Source: Pseudomonas abietaniphila (lineage in GTDB: Bacteria; Pseudomonadota; Gammaproteobacteria; Pseudomonadales; Pseudomonadaceae). Taken from it: a DNA stretch of 59,427 nt. The stretch lies in assembly GCF_900100795.1 (NCBI RefSeq), contig NZ_FNCO01000025.1, positions 1 through 59,427 on the forward strand, read 5' to 3'. How positions within the stretch are numbered: the stretch's first letter is position 1; each line of letters begins with the position of its first letter. The notes beneath the pieces were generated by a model. The model made no database searches. It was not told where the DNA came from and saw only the letters and a list, made by a program, of their open reading frames with translations. This document shows positions 50,408 to 59,427 of the stretch, piece by piece. A program made the translations under genes and the position numbers.

Positions 50408-51085
50408 ATGGCTTTGCTGGATAAGGCGTACAAACAACGCATGGTGGGTGCGCTGGTACTGATTGCCATCGCGGTGATTTTCCTGCCGATGCTGTTTTCG
50501 CGTCAGGATGAAGCGCGCCATGTGCAGGTGGATGCGCCCGCGGCCCCGCAAGCGCCCGCCGTTTCTCAGCTTAAAGTCGAGCCGGTGTCGGTTCCCGAGC
50601 AGCAACCGCTGCCACAAGAGCCCGTACCGACCGATGAAGAGCTGGCGCATCCCAGCCAGCCGACGGTCAACCAGCAACCTCCGTCCATGCCGATCGCGCC
50701 GGCGCCGTCCAAGCCTGTTGCGTCTGCGCCTGCTGCGAAGGCCACACCGGCGCCGGCTCCGGCTAAAACGGCACCGGCCCCTGCTGCGCCAGCACCTGCC
50801 CCGGCAGCGCCTGCCGCTGAGCCGAATCGGGTCGATGCCAACGGCCTGTCGATCACCTGGGCGGTTCAGGTCGCCAGCCTGTCCAACCGGGCCAATGCCG
50901 ATAATCTGCAGAAAACCCTGCGCACTCAGGGCTACAACGCCTATATCCGCACGTCTGACGGCGTGAACCGGGTGTTTGTCGGTCCGCTGATCGAGCGCGC
51001 CGAGGCGGATCGCTTGCGTGACCAACTCGACAAGCAGCAGAAGCTCAAGGGTATCGTCGTTCGCTTCGTGCCTGAACGAAAGTAA
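50408..51085 (+). CDS. SPOR-domain protein DedD-like
   Basis: The 225-residue protein has one N-terminal transmembrane helix (MVGALVLIAIAVIFLPMLF). A long Pro/Ala/Lys-rich periplasmic linker follows. A C-terminal SPOR domain (about 150-225, with WAVQVASLSNRANADNLQKTLR, YIRTSDGVNRVFVGP and LKGIVVRF) would bind denuded peptidoglycan at the septum. It corresponds to DedD-type cell-division proteins. It lies three bases after folC. Confidence 0.9.
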   Translation: MALLDKAYKQRMVGALVLIAIAVIFLPMLFSRQDEARHVQVDAPAAPQAPAVSQLKVEPVSVPEQQPLPQEPVPTDEELAHPSQPTVNQQPPSMPIAPAPSKPVASAPAAKATPAPAPAKTAPAPAAPAPAPAAPAAEPNRVDANGLSITWAVQVASLSNRANADNLQKTLRTQGYNAYIRTSDGVNRVFVGPLIERAEADRLRDQLDKQQKLKGIVVRFVPERK

Positions 51086-51104
51086 TCCCGAGCCGGCAGC
51101 ACGT

Positions 51105-51195
51105 CTCTGTTCGCGAGCAAGCGCGTTCCTGCATAGGGAATCGTGGGCTTGCTCGGCGAGCGGGCGCGATTCGAGGCTGTGGCGCCTGCCAAAGT
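51105..51195. repeat. REP-like intergenic hairpins between dedD and cvpA
   Basis: Sequences TTCGCGAGCAAGCGCG near 51110 and GGGCTTGCTCGGCGAGC near 51149 resemble the Pseudomonas REP unit (GCGGGCAAGC..GCTC) in opposite orientations, forming a small palindromic pair. Such units are common between genes and may form mRNA hairpins. Confidence 0.6.
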
Positions 51196-51295
51196 CCAAT
51201 AGTTCGCGTTAATTGGCGACCATCCGTAATCCCTGCTTACCGCCGGGCGAGCGCTCTGCTAAAATGCGCCGCCTTATCCGTCTGCAGGCTTCAAC

Positions 51296-51883
51296 GTGGC
51301 ATTTACTCCGGTTGACTGGGCGATCCTTGCGATTGTCGCCATCTCCGCATTGATCAGCCTCAAGCGTGGCTTCGTCAAGGAAGCGCTGTCTTTGCTGACC
51401 TGGATCATTGCCGGTGCGGTTGCCTGGATGTTTGGCGGGTCGCTTTCGCAGTATCTGGTCAACTACATCGAAACACCTTCAGCCCGTGTGATTGCCGGCT
51501 GCACTATTCTTTTCGTCGCCACCTTGCTGGTCGGCGCCATGGTCAACTTTCTGATCGGGGAACTGATTCGCGTCACCGGCCTTTCCGGGACCGATCGTTT
51601 TCTGGGTATGGTCTTCGGCGCGGCGCGCGGAGGCCTGCTGGTCGTCATCGCGGCCGGGCTGTTGAGCCTGGGCCCGGTACAACAGGATCAATGGTGGCAG
51701 CAGTCCAGGCTGCTCCCACAATTTGTCACGGTCGCTGACTGGTCGAAAAACCTGATTCTCGGGATGTCCAGCAAGTGGCTAGCCAGCGGAGTCAGCGTAC
51801 CTGTTGATATCCCGTTCAAGGATCACCTCCTGCCGCCTACAACGCCGCAGGAAGTGCTCGGTAAATCCAGTTCCACTAAGTAG
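51296..51883 (+). CDS. cvpA: CvpA family membrane protein
   Basis: The 195-residue protein has four transmembrane helices (DWAILAIVAISALISLKRGF, TWIIAGAVAWMFG and others) typical of CvpA. It is needed for colicin V production in E. coli and may be a channel or regulator linked to purF. The start is the GTG at 51296. It lies just upstream of purF in the conserved pair. Confidence 0.92.
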   Translation: MAFTPVDWAILAIVAISALISLKRGFVKEALSLLTWIIAGAVAWMFGGSLSQYLVNYIETPSARVIAGCTILFVATLLVGAMVNFLIGELIRVTGLSGTDRFLGMVFGAARGGLLVVIAAGLLSLGPVQQDQWWQQSRLLPQFVTVADWSKNLILGMSSKWLASGVSVPVDIPFKDHLLPPTTPQEVLGKSSSTK

Positions 51884-51895
51884 GGGTTGTGTCGC

Positions 51896-53404
<1,509 letters not shown>

Positions 53405-53425
53405 TTCAGACAAGGAGTAGGCGGC

Positions 53426-54637
53426 ATGACTCAGCAATGGGATGCCGGTCGACTGGACAGCGATCTGGAAGGCGTAGGGTTCGACACCCTCGCTGTTCGC
53501 GCTGGTCAGCACCGTACGCCGGAGAGCGAACACAGCGATCCATTGTTCTTCACCTCGAGCTACGTGTTCCGCACGGCAGCCGATGCGGCCGCCACGTTTG
53601 CCGGTGACATGCCGGGCAACGTCTATTCGCGCTACACCAACCCGACGGTGCACTCTTTCGAAGAGCGCATCGCCGCGCTGGAAGGCGGTGAGCAAGCGGT
53701 CGCGACGTCGACAGGCATGTCGGCGATTCTGGCCACGGTGATGAGCCTGTGCAGTGCCGGCGATCACGTGCTGGTGTCCAAGAGCGTCTTCGGTTCGACT
53801 ATCAGCCTGTTCGAGAAGTACTTCAAGCGCTTCGGCGTGCAGGTCGACTACGTGCCGCTGGCCGAATTGTCCGGTTGGGACGCGGCAATCAAGCCGAACA
53901 CCAAGTTGCTGTTCGTCGAGTCGCCGTCCAACCCGCTGGCCGAATTGGTCGACATCGCAGCGCTGGCCGAGATCGCTCACGCCAAGGGCGCGATGCTGGT
54001 CGTCGACAACTGCTTCTGTACCCCGGCGCTGCAGCAACCGTTGCGCATGGGTGCCGATGTGGTGGTGCACTCCGCGACCAAGTTCATTGACGGTCAGGGT
54101 CGCGCCATGGGTGGCGTGGTCGTGGGTCGCCGCGAGCAGATGAAAGAAGTCGTCGGCTTCCTGCGCACCGCCGGGCCGAGCCTGAGCCCGTTTAACGCCT
54201 GGTTGTTCCTCAAGGGCCTCGAAACCCTGAACATCCGTATGCGTGCGCACTGCCAGAGCGCGCTCGAGCTGGCGCAGTGGCTGGAGCAGCAGGACGGCAT
54301 CGAGAAAGTGCATTACGCCGGTCTCGAAAGCCACCCGCAGCACGACCTCGCCAAGCGTCAGCAGAAGGCATTCGGTGCCGTCGTCAGTTTTGAAGTCAAG
54401 GGTGGCAAGGACGGGGCCTGGCGCTTCATCGATGCGACGCGTCTGATTTCGATCACGGCAAACCTGGGCGACACCAAAACCACCATCACGCACCCAAGCA
54501 CCACCTCCCACGGCCGTTTGTCGCCGCAGGAGCGTGAAGCTGCCGGCATTCGCGACAGCCTGATCCGGGTTGCCGTCGGCCTGGAAGACGTTGCCGACCT
54601 CAAGGCCGACCTGGCGCGTGGTCTGGCTGCGCTGTGA
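53426..54637 (+). CDS. metZ: O-succinylhomoserine sulfhydrylase
   Basis: The 403-residue PLP enzyme belongs to the Cys/Met metabolism family and makes homocysteine from O-succinylhomoserine and sulfide, the Pseudomonas route to methionine. Landmarks are YSRYTNPTVHSFEERIAALEG, FVESPSNPLAELVDI and the PLP lysine in HSATKFIDGQGR. The stop overlaps the following SDR gene (GTGA). Confidence 0.94.
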   Translation: MTQQWDAGRLDSDLEGVGFDTLAVRAGQHRTPESEHSDPLFFTSSYVFRTAADAAATFAGDMPGNVYSRYTNPTVHSFEERIAALEGGEQAVATSTGMSAILATVMSLCSAGDHVLVSKSVFGSTISLFEKYFKRFGVQVDYVPLAELSGWDAAIKPNTKLLFVESPSNPLAELVDIAALAEIAHAKGAMLVVDNCFCTPALQQPLRMGADVVVHSATKFIDGQGRAMGGVVVGRREQMKEVVGFLRTAGPSLSPFNAWLFLKGLETLNIRMRAHCQSALELAQWLEQQDGIEKVHYAGLESHPQHDLAKRQQKAFGAVVSFEVKGGKDGAWRFIDATRLISITANLGDTKTTITHPSTTSHGRLSPQEREAAGIRDSLIRVAVGLEDVADLKADLARGLAAL

Positions 54638-55413
54638 GTGAGTTAGTGGTCGAAGCGGCCGGGGTTCACAACGGCCGCGTCGCGTTGGTGACGGGCGCTG
54701 CGCGCGGGATCGGACTGGGCATCGCGGCCTGGCTGATCACCGAAGGCTGGCAAGTCGTGCTGGCCGACGTGGACCGTCTGCGTGGCGAGACCGTGGCCGG
54801 TGTGCTTGGCGATAATGCCTCGTTCGTCGCTATGGACGTTTCCAGCGAGGAGCAGGTGGCCAAGGGTGTTGCCGAGGTGCTCGGCATGTTTGGCCGTCTG
54901 GACGCGCTGGTGTGCAACGCGGCGGTGGCCGATCCCCGCAACAGGGTGCTGGAAAGCCTTGATCTGGCCCACTGGAATCGCGTGCTGGCGGTCAATCTCA
55001 GTGGTCCCATGCTATTAGCGAAACATTGTGCGCCGTATCTGCGGGCGCACGGTGGCAGCATCGTCAACCTGAGTTCGACGCGCGCTCGGCAGTCTGAACC
55101 CGACACCGAAGCCTACGCGGCGAGCAAAGGTGGCCTGCTGGCACTGACGCACGCGTTGGCCATGAGTCTGGGGCCTCAGGTGCGGGTCAATGCGGTCAGC
55201 CCGGGTTGGATCGATGCCCGTGATCCTTCCCAGCGCCGTGCCGAACCGTTGTCCGACGCCGATCACGCTCAACATCCGGCGGGCAGGGTGGGGACGGTCG
55301 AGGACGTTGCGGCGACGGTCGCCTGGTTGCTGTCGAAGAACTCGGGGTTCGTCACCGGGCAAGAGTTTGTGGTCGACGGCGGCATGAGCAAGAAAATGAT
55401 TTATGTGGATTAA
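54634..55413 (+). CDS. Short-chain dehydrogenase/reductase
   Basis: The 259-residue SDR has the cofactor motif VTGAARGIGLGIA near residue 20, the core NAAVADP, and the catalytic Ser-Tyr-Lys in NLSSTRARQSE and YAASKGG. The substrate is unknown. The GTG at 54634 overlaps the metZ stop, so the two are co-transcribed, as in other Pseudomonas. A terminator follows. Confidence 0.9.
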   Translation: MSELVVEAAGVHNGRVALVTGAARGIGLGIAAWLITEGWQVVLADVDRLRGETVAGVLGDNASFVAMDVSSEEQVAKGVAEVLGMFGRLDALVCNAAVADPRNRVLESLDLAHWNRVLAVNLSGPMLLAKHCAPYLRAHGGSIVNLSSTRARQSEPDTEAYAASKGGLLALTHALAMSLGPQVRVNAVSPGWIDARDPSQRRAEPLSDADHAQHPAGRVGTVEDVAATVAWLLSKNSGFVTGQEFVVDGGMSKKMIYVD

Positions 55414-55455
55414 GCGCACCCGCACGCTTCAAGCGTGAAGTTGCAAGTGGAATCA

Positions 55456-55481
55456 AAAGCGAGCCTCGGGCTCGCTTTTTC
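55456..55481 (+). terminator. Rho-independent terminator after the purF-metZ unit
   Basis: AAAAGCGAGCC, short loop, GGCTCGCTTTTTC. A strong bidirectional-type stem lies 43 bases after the SDR stop. Confidence 0.9.
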
Positions 55482-55598
55482 GTTCCCGGCTTACCCCTGA
55501 AGCTTTTAGCTAAAAACGGCGCCTTTGAAAAAAACTTCAAGCAGGCTATTGACTTAGGTTCGGTACCTGCGTAAATTTCGCGGCCTCAGCGAAGCAAA

Positions 55599-55674
55599 GG
55601 GTGATTAGCTCAGCCGGGAGAGCGTCTGCCTTACAAGCAGAATGTCGGCGGTTCGATCCCGTCATCACCCACCA
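55599..55674 (+). tRNA. tRNA-Val (anticodon TAC)
   Basis: A 76-base cloverleaf with acceptor arms GGGTGAT/ATCACCC, D-arm AGCTCAGC..GGGAGAGC, anticodon stem CTGCC/AGCAG with TAC at 55632-55634, T-arm GGTTCGATCC and an encoded CCA end. Confidence 0.97.
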
Positions 55675-55762
55675 TCGTTGAGCACTGAGTAGCTAACGCT
55701 ATGAGGTTTGAAAGACACGCTGAAGGTTACTGAGATTCAGCAGGACGCAAGTCCACCACTGC

Positions 55763-55839
55763 GCAGCGGTAGTTCAGTCGGTTAGAATACCGGCCTGTCA
55801 CGCCGGGGGTCGCGGGTTCGAGTCCCGTCCGCTGCGCCA
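55763..55839 (+). tRNA. tRNA-Asp (anticodon GTC), copy 1
   Basis: A 77-base cloverleaf: GCAGCGG acceptor arm, D-arm AGTTCAGTCGGTTAGAAT, anticodon loop CTGTCAC with GTC, T-arm GGGTTCGAGTCCC and CCA encoded. Confidence 0.97.
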
Positions 55840-55967
55840 TATTTTCCAGATCGGATCTAGCATCCGGTTTGAGATTGAACGCCACGGCAATCAATCAGTG
55901 TTATACGAAGCAGGCTTGATAGAAGCCGGTTTCAACAGAGTTAAACAGACGCAAGTCTGTGCGACAC

Positions 55968-56044
55968 GCAGCGGTAGTTCAGTCGGTTAGAATACCGGCC
56001 TGTCACGCCGGGGGTCGCGGGTTCGAGTCCCGTCCGCTGCGCCA
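55968..56044 (+). tRNA. tRNA-Asp (anticodon GTC), copy 2
   Basis: Identical in sequence to copy 1 over all 77 bases, indicating a local duplication or gene conversion. The preceding flank also shares a GCAAGTC-C/T motif with the flank of copy 1. Confidence 0.97.
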
Positions 56045-56085
56045 TACATAGCTTCAAGGCCCTTGAACTCCTTGAAGCGACAAAG

Positions 56086-56110
56086 AAAGCGACCTTAGGT
56101 CGCTTTTTTT
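56086..56110 (+). terminator. Rho-independent terminator after the tRNA block
   Basis: AAAGCGACC, TTA loop, GGTCGC and seven T close the tRNA transcript 40 bases after the second tRNA-Asp. Confidence 0.9.
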
Positions 56111-56232
56111 GTGCCTGCGATTTGGCCCTACAGTCTGCGGTTGATCATGCGATGCTGCAGATCACGAGGATAAATGACATCATTGCCGGCTTGTTAACGC
56201 CGCGCTGACTTCGAATTTGGAGAGCTGGACCC

Positions 56233-57498
56233 ATGGGCATGAACCAAACCATCACTGTGATCCCGCCGGGTGTTCCGTTGACGGGGCATGTTGCGCCACC
56301 TGGCTCCAAGTCGATCACTAACCGTGCCTTGTTACTGGCTGCGCTGGCCAAAGGCACCAGCCACCTGCGCGGCGCACTGAAAAGCGACGACACCCGGCAC
56401 ATGTCCAATGCCCTGCGGCAGATGGGTGTCACCATCGAAGAGCCTGACGACACCAGTTTCGTGGTGACCAGCAGTGGCAGCCTGCAGGTGCCTGAAGCGC
56501 CGTTGTTCCTGGGAAACGCCGGCACGGCGGTGCGCTTCCTCACCGCAGCGGTGTGCACCGTCAACGGTAGCGTGACGCTGGATGGCGACCATTACATGCA
56601 GAAGCGTCCTATCGGTCCGTTGCTGGAGTCCTTGCGCAAGGGCGGTGTGAACGCCGAGAGCGCCACGGGTTGTCCGCCGGTGATCATCCACGGCAGCGGA
56701 TCGGTCAAGGCCACGCGTTTTGAGATTGATGGCGGTTTGTCGAGCCAGTATGTCTCGGCATTGCTGATGGTTGCCGCCTGTGGCGATGCACCCATTGAAG
56801 TCGCGCTGACCGGCAAAGAAATCGGCGCCCGCGGGTACATCGACCTGACCATTGCCTGCATGCGAGCGTTCGGGGCTGAGGTGGAGGTCGTCGACGAGGC
56901 GCTGTGGCGCGTTTCACCCACCGGTTACACCGCGTGCGATTATCAGATCGAGCCCGATGCTTCAGCGGCGACTTACCTGTGGGCGGCCGAAGCGCTGACG
57001 GCGGGCAAGATCGATCTGGGCGTGGCTGCCGAGGCGTTCACCCAGCCCGATGCCAAGGCGATGGACGTGATCGCACAGTTTCCGAACATGCCGGCGGTCA
57101 TCAACGGCTCGCAGATGCAAGACGCGATCCCTACGTTGGCAGTGCTGGCAGCGTTCAATAAAACGCCGGTGCGTTTCGTTGATCTGGCCAACTTGCGCGT
57201 GAAGGAATGCGACCGGGTTCAGGCGCTGCATGACGGTCTGAATCAGGTGCGTCCTGGTCTTGCGACTGTAGAGGGCGATGACTTGCTGGTTGCGTCGGAT
57301 CCGGGGTTGGCCGGGACCAGCAGCAATGCGTTGATCAACACGCACTCAGACCACCGCATCGCTATGTGCTTTGCCTTGGCAGGTTTGAAGGTCTCTGGCG
57401 TTCGTATTCAGGACCCTGACTGCGTGGGCAAGACCTATCCGGGTTACTGGCGCGCCCTTGAATTCCTCGGTGTGCGCATGGAGCACGGTGAGGTCTGA
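56233..57498 (+). CDS. aroA: EPSP synthase (3-phosphoshikimate 1-carboxyvinyltransferase), stand-alone form
   Basis: The 421-residue enzyme joins PEP and shikimate-3-phosphate in the chorismate pathway. The family marks are PPGSKSITNRALLLAAL, the PEP/glyphosate loop LFLGNAGTAVRFLTAA, DGDHYMQKRP, LSSQYVSALL and the DLANLRVKECDR and NTHSDHRIAM segments. Many Pseudomonas encode EPSP synthase as a fusion with prephenate dehydrogenase, whereas this is a separate 421-residue protein, so it is either the sole enzyme or a paralogue. The loop residue after GTA is V in place of the class I M, which may affect inhibitor binding. GGAGAGCTGGACCC precedes the ATG; the ATG six bases later is also possible. 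Confidence 0.93.
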   Translation: MGMNQTITVIPPGVPLTGHVAPPGSKSITNRALLLAALAKGTSHLRGALKSDDTRHMSNALRQMGVTIEEPDDTSFVVTSSGSLQVPEAPLFLGNAGTAVRFLTAAVCTVNGSVTLDGDHYMQKRPIGPLLESLRKGGVNAESATGCPPVIIHGSGSVKATRFEIDGGLSSQYVSALLMVAACGDAPIEVALTGKEIGARGYIDLTIACMRAFGAEVEVVDEALWRVSPTGYTACDYQIEPDASAATYLWAAEALTAGKIDLGVAAEAFTQPDAKAMDVIAQFPNMPAVINGSQMQDAIPTLAVLAAFNKTPVRFVDLANLRVKECDRVQALHDGLNQVRPGLATVEGDDLLVASDPGLAGTSSNALINTHSDHRIAMCFALAGLKVSGVRIQDPDCVGKTYPGYWRALEFLGVRMEHGEV

Positions 57499-57764
57499 AG
57501 TCTGTTACCCCTGATGGGCATGAGGACGACCGTCAGTCGACTCTTCTGCCCGCTGGGCGTTTTCTCGGCCGTGCTGTGGGGTGACCCAGACGGCCGTGAA
57601 ACCCCCCCACGCAGCCCGGCGCAGGCTCTGCGGAGCGCTTCTGCCCGCATGGATGTATCCACCTGGTTGCAAACTCTGCGTTGATCCGATGCAAGGCTTG
57701 TTGCAGACTTACCGGCGATTTCTCCGGTCCACTGTTCTGTCGACCTTTTTCCCCGGGATGTTTG

Positions 57765-58637
57765 ATGTCTAAATTACTGAGCTTTCGTACCGCATGCTGG
57801 GTGCTGGCCCTGCTGGCCGCCGCAGGCTGCTCGTCAAAGAAGCCCACGGTCTATGAGCATGAAAACTTCGATGACGCCGGGACTTTCTCGCGCAATTACC
57901 CCGTTTCTGATGCTGCCACTTGCGAGGCAGGGCGCAGGGCGCTACTGAGCCAGGGCTACATCATCACCAGCAGCGATCCGAAAATGATCAGCGGCCACAA
58001 GAGCTTCCAGCAGACAGGCGAGACGCACATGGAGATCAGCTTCAGTGTGGTCTGCGCGGCAGATGGCAGCGCTGATGGCAAAGCCACCATGTTCGCCAAC
58101 GCCCTTCAGGATCGTTATGCGCTGAAGAAGGTGAATAATTCGGCGAGTCTGGGGGTCGGAGTGCTGGGTTCGGTGTCGATGCCGATTGGCTCGACGGACG
58201 ATTCGATGGTCAAGGTCGCCAGTGAAACGGTGTCTTCGTCCAAGTTCTACGATCGTTTCTTCGCGTTGGTGGAAAACTTCCTACCTCCTGAAGTGAAGAA
58301 AGCTGCGCACATCGAAGACAAACCCAAGGCCGATATGGGGATGCCGGAACCTGCGCCTGCCGCAAAAGCGGCGGCGTTGACCGAGCAGAAGCCCGCCGTC
58401 GCACCTGCGCCTGCCCCGGCGGTTGTGCCTGCTCCGCTGACCACACCGTCGACCGCGCCAGCGGCGGCGGCCGAGCAGAGCAGTGAACCCATGCCAGCCC
58501 CCGCTGAGCCTGAACCGCTGAAGACTGAAACCGCCGCCCCTGTGGAAACACCTGCGCCGACAACAGCACCCACACCGGCACAGGAACCGGCGCCCGCCAT
58601 CGAGCCAGCGCCCGAGGCAGTGACGCCGGCGCAGTGA
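57765..58637 (+). CDS. DUF2242 lipoprotein with Pro/Ala-rich tail
   Basis: The 290-residue protein has a lipoprotein signal ending AAAGCSS. A DUF2242 domain (about 30-170, with YEHENFDDAGTFSRNYP and SQGYIITSSDPKMISGHKSFQ) follows. A long Pro/Ala/Glu low-complexity tail then begins after about residue 185, probably spanning the cell wall. The function is unknown. The ATG at 57765 is chosen because the signal peptide begins there. REP-type repeats follow. Confidence 0.82.
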   Translation: MSKLLSFRTACWVLALLAAAGCSSKKPTVYEHENFDDAGTFSRNYPVSDAATCEAGRRALLSQGYIITSSDPKMISGHKSFQQTGETHMEISFSVVCAADGSADGKATMFANALQDRYALKKVNNSASLGVGVLGSVSMPIGSTDDSMVKVASETVSSSKFYDRFFALVENFLPPEVKKAAHIEDKPKADMGMPEPAPAAKAAALTEQKPAVAPAPAPAVVPAPLTTPSTAPAAAAEQSSEPMPAPAEPEPLKTETAAPVETPAPTTAPTPAQEPAPAIEPAPEAVTPAQ

Positions 58638-58659
58638 GGTCAAGCACACGTTTGGTTCT

Positions 58660-59050
58660 CTACACGCCCCCTGTGGGAGACGTCGGAGGTTACGACGGCA
58701 GCGAATGCGGTGTGTCAGTCGCCGATGATGTGACTGACCCACCGGATTCGCCACTGTCGTAACCTCCAGCAGCTCCCACAGGTTTGCGCCAGTCACACAT
58801 TTGAGGCAGTTACAGGTCTTGTGTCAGTCACACATTTGAGGCAGTTACAGGTCTTGTGTCAGTCACACATTTGAGGTAACCACAGGTTCTGCGGCAGTCA
58901 CAAGCCTTGCGGCAACCGCGGGTTCTGGGTGTGCCCGGTTCATGTGGGAGACGTCGGAGGTTACGACGGCAGCGAACGCGGTGTGTCAGTCATGGATGTG
59001 TTCACTGAGCCACCGCATTCGCGGGCAAGCGCGCTCCTACAGAAGAAGCG
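58660..59050. repeat. REPIN-like region with 35-bp tandem repeats
   Basis: A block starting GGGAGACGTCGGAGGTTACG occurs at 58675 and again at 58947, about 46 bases long with only two or three differences. The first copy also pairs with a reversed copy at 58753-58785 to form a large hairpin. Between the two copies lie four consecutive 35-bp units (58786-58925); the first three share CAGTCACACATTTGAGG and the fourth is diverged. A GCGGGCAAGCGCGCTCCTAC element follows near 59020. No gene fits here. Confidence 0.8.
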
Positions 59051-59058
59051 GATCCGTT

Positions 59059-59427
59059 TCAGCCCAGAAACAGCCTGTACGCCGGGTTGTTCGTCTCATC
59101 CCAGTACGGATAACCAATCTCCGCCAGCGCCTTGGGCACCAGATGCCGTTCATCCTCCGGCACCACCAGTCCCGCGACGACGCGCCCGTCCGCTGCGCCA
59201 TGGTTGCGGTAGTGGAACATCGAGATGTTCCATTTGCCGCCCAGCTTGTTGAGGAAGTTGAACAGCGCGCCCGGCCGCTCGGGGAATTCGAAGCGGAACA
59301 CCACTTCATCGCTGACCCGTTCCGAATGCCCACCCACCATGTGCCGCAGGTGCAGCTTGGCCAGTTCGTTGTCGGTCAGGTCCAGCACCGGGAAGCCTTG
59401 CGCGGTCAGGCTGGCGATCAAGGCCTT
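59059..59427 (-). CDS. ilvA: Threonine ammonia-lyase, C-terminal part (partial)
   Basis: The 122 residues visible are the ACT-like regulatory region of biosynthetic threonine deaminase. They include GHSERVSDEVVFRFEFPERPGALFNFLNKLGGKWNISMFHYRNHGAADGRVVAG and end NPAYRLFLG. This domain binds isoleucine and valine. The frame is open to the window end, so the catalytic domain lies beyond it. Confidence 0.93.
   Translation of the reverse strand, partial: KALIASLTAQGFPVLDLTDNELAKLHLRHMVGGHSERVSDEVVFRFEFPERPGALFNFLNKLGGKWNISMFHYRNHGAADGRVVAGLVVPEDERHLVPKALAEIGYPYWDETNNPAYRLFLG

Overview
The window is from a Pseudomonas chromosome. The right part (about 34.66-59.4 kb) is ordinary core genome with the gene order tmk-holB-pilZ-tatD, a TetR regulator, moaA, an asd paralogue-fimV-truA-trpF-accD-folC-dedD-cvpA-purF-metZ-SDR, a tRNA-Val/tRNA-Asp/tRNA-Asp block, aroA, a DUF2242 lipoprotein and the 3' end of ilvA. 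REP-like intergenic repeats and Pseudomonas-restricted small families (DUF1652, DUF2188, MvaT) agree. I cannot name the species; a P. syringae or P. fluorescens lineage is plausible.

The left part (1 to about 34.66 kb) is accessory DNA. Positions 1-8.7 kb hold a stress-type set: YetF/DUF421, PLDc_N membrane protein, zinc alcohol dehydrogenase, CinA C-terminal domain, DUF2188, secreted DUF4142, YciE/DUF892, manganese catalase and several small Pseudomonas proteins. A hybrid histidine kinase and an MvaT-type xenogeneic silencer follow (9.2-11.8 kb).

From 12.66 to 32.56 kb the layout changes to a mosaic of one- to seven-gene blocks on both strands. Nine clear and one doubtful copy of a GC-rich structured repeat of about 90-125 bp separate the blocks, all in the same orientation. 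The blocks carry a PPP-type phosphatase, a DEDDh exonuclease, a PhaZ-like hydrolase, a ProQ/FinO protein, a histidine phosphatase, an inositol-phosphatase-like enzyme, a PD-(D/E)XK-like protein followed by an OST-HTH/LOTUS protein, lipoproteins and many unknowns. Three of the genes are paralogues (23.5, 31.1 and 33.0 kb) sharing an unrecognised N-terminal domain of about 150 residues; two of these carry a degenerate tyrosine-recombinase domain behind it.

The right edge of the accessory DNA falls inside the phosphate-binding loop of thymidylate kinase. The tmk start and the first half of the P-loop are replaced by AT-rich DNA with reiterated GGTTTACATTTT motifs and a perfect TATAAT hexamer pointing outward. 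Because tmk is essential, a complete copy should exist elsewhere, most likely at the unseen left end of the element.

The best candidate for an undescribed system is therefore an integrative island in tmk. It would combine terminal iterons, a 24-bp imperfect inverted repeat, a family of recombinase-related proteins with a new N-terminal domain, and an array of gene blocks bounded by one structured repeat. That these parts belong to a single mobilisation system is inference. What is seen directly is the repeats, the paralogy and the tmk junction.
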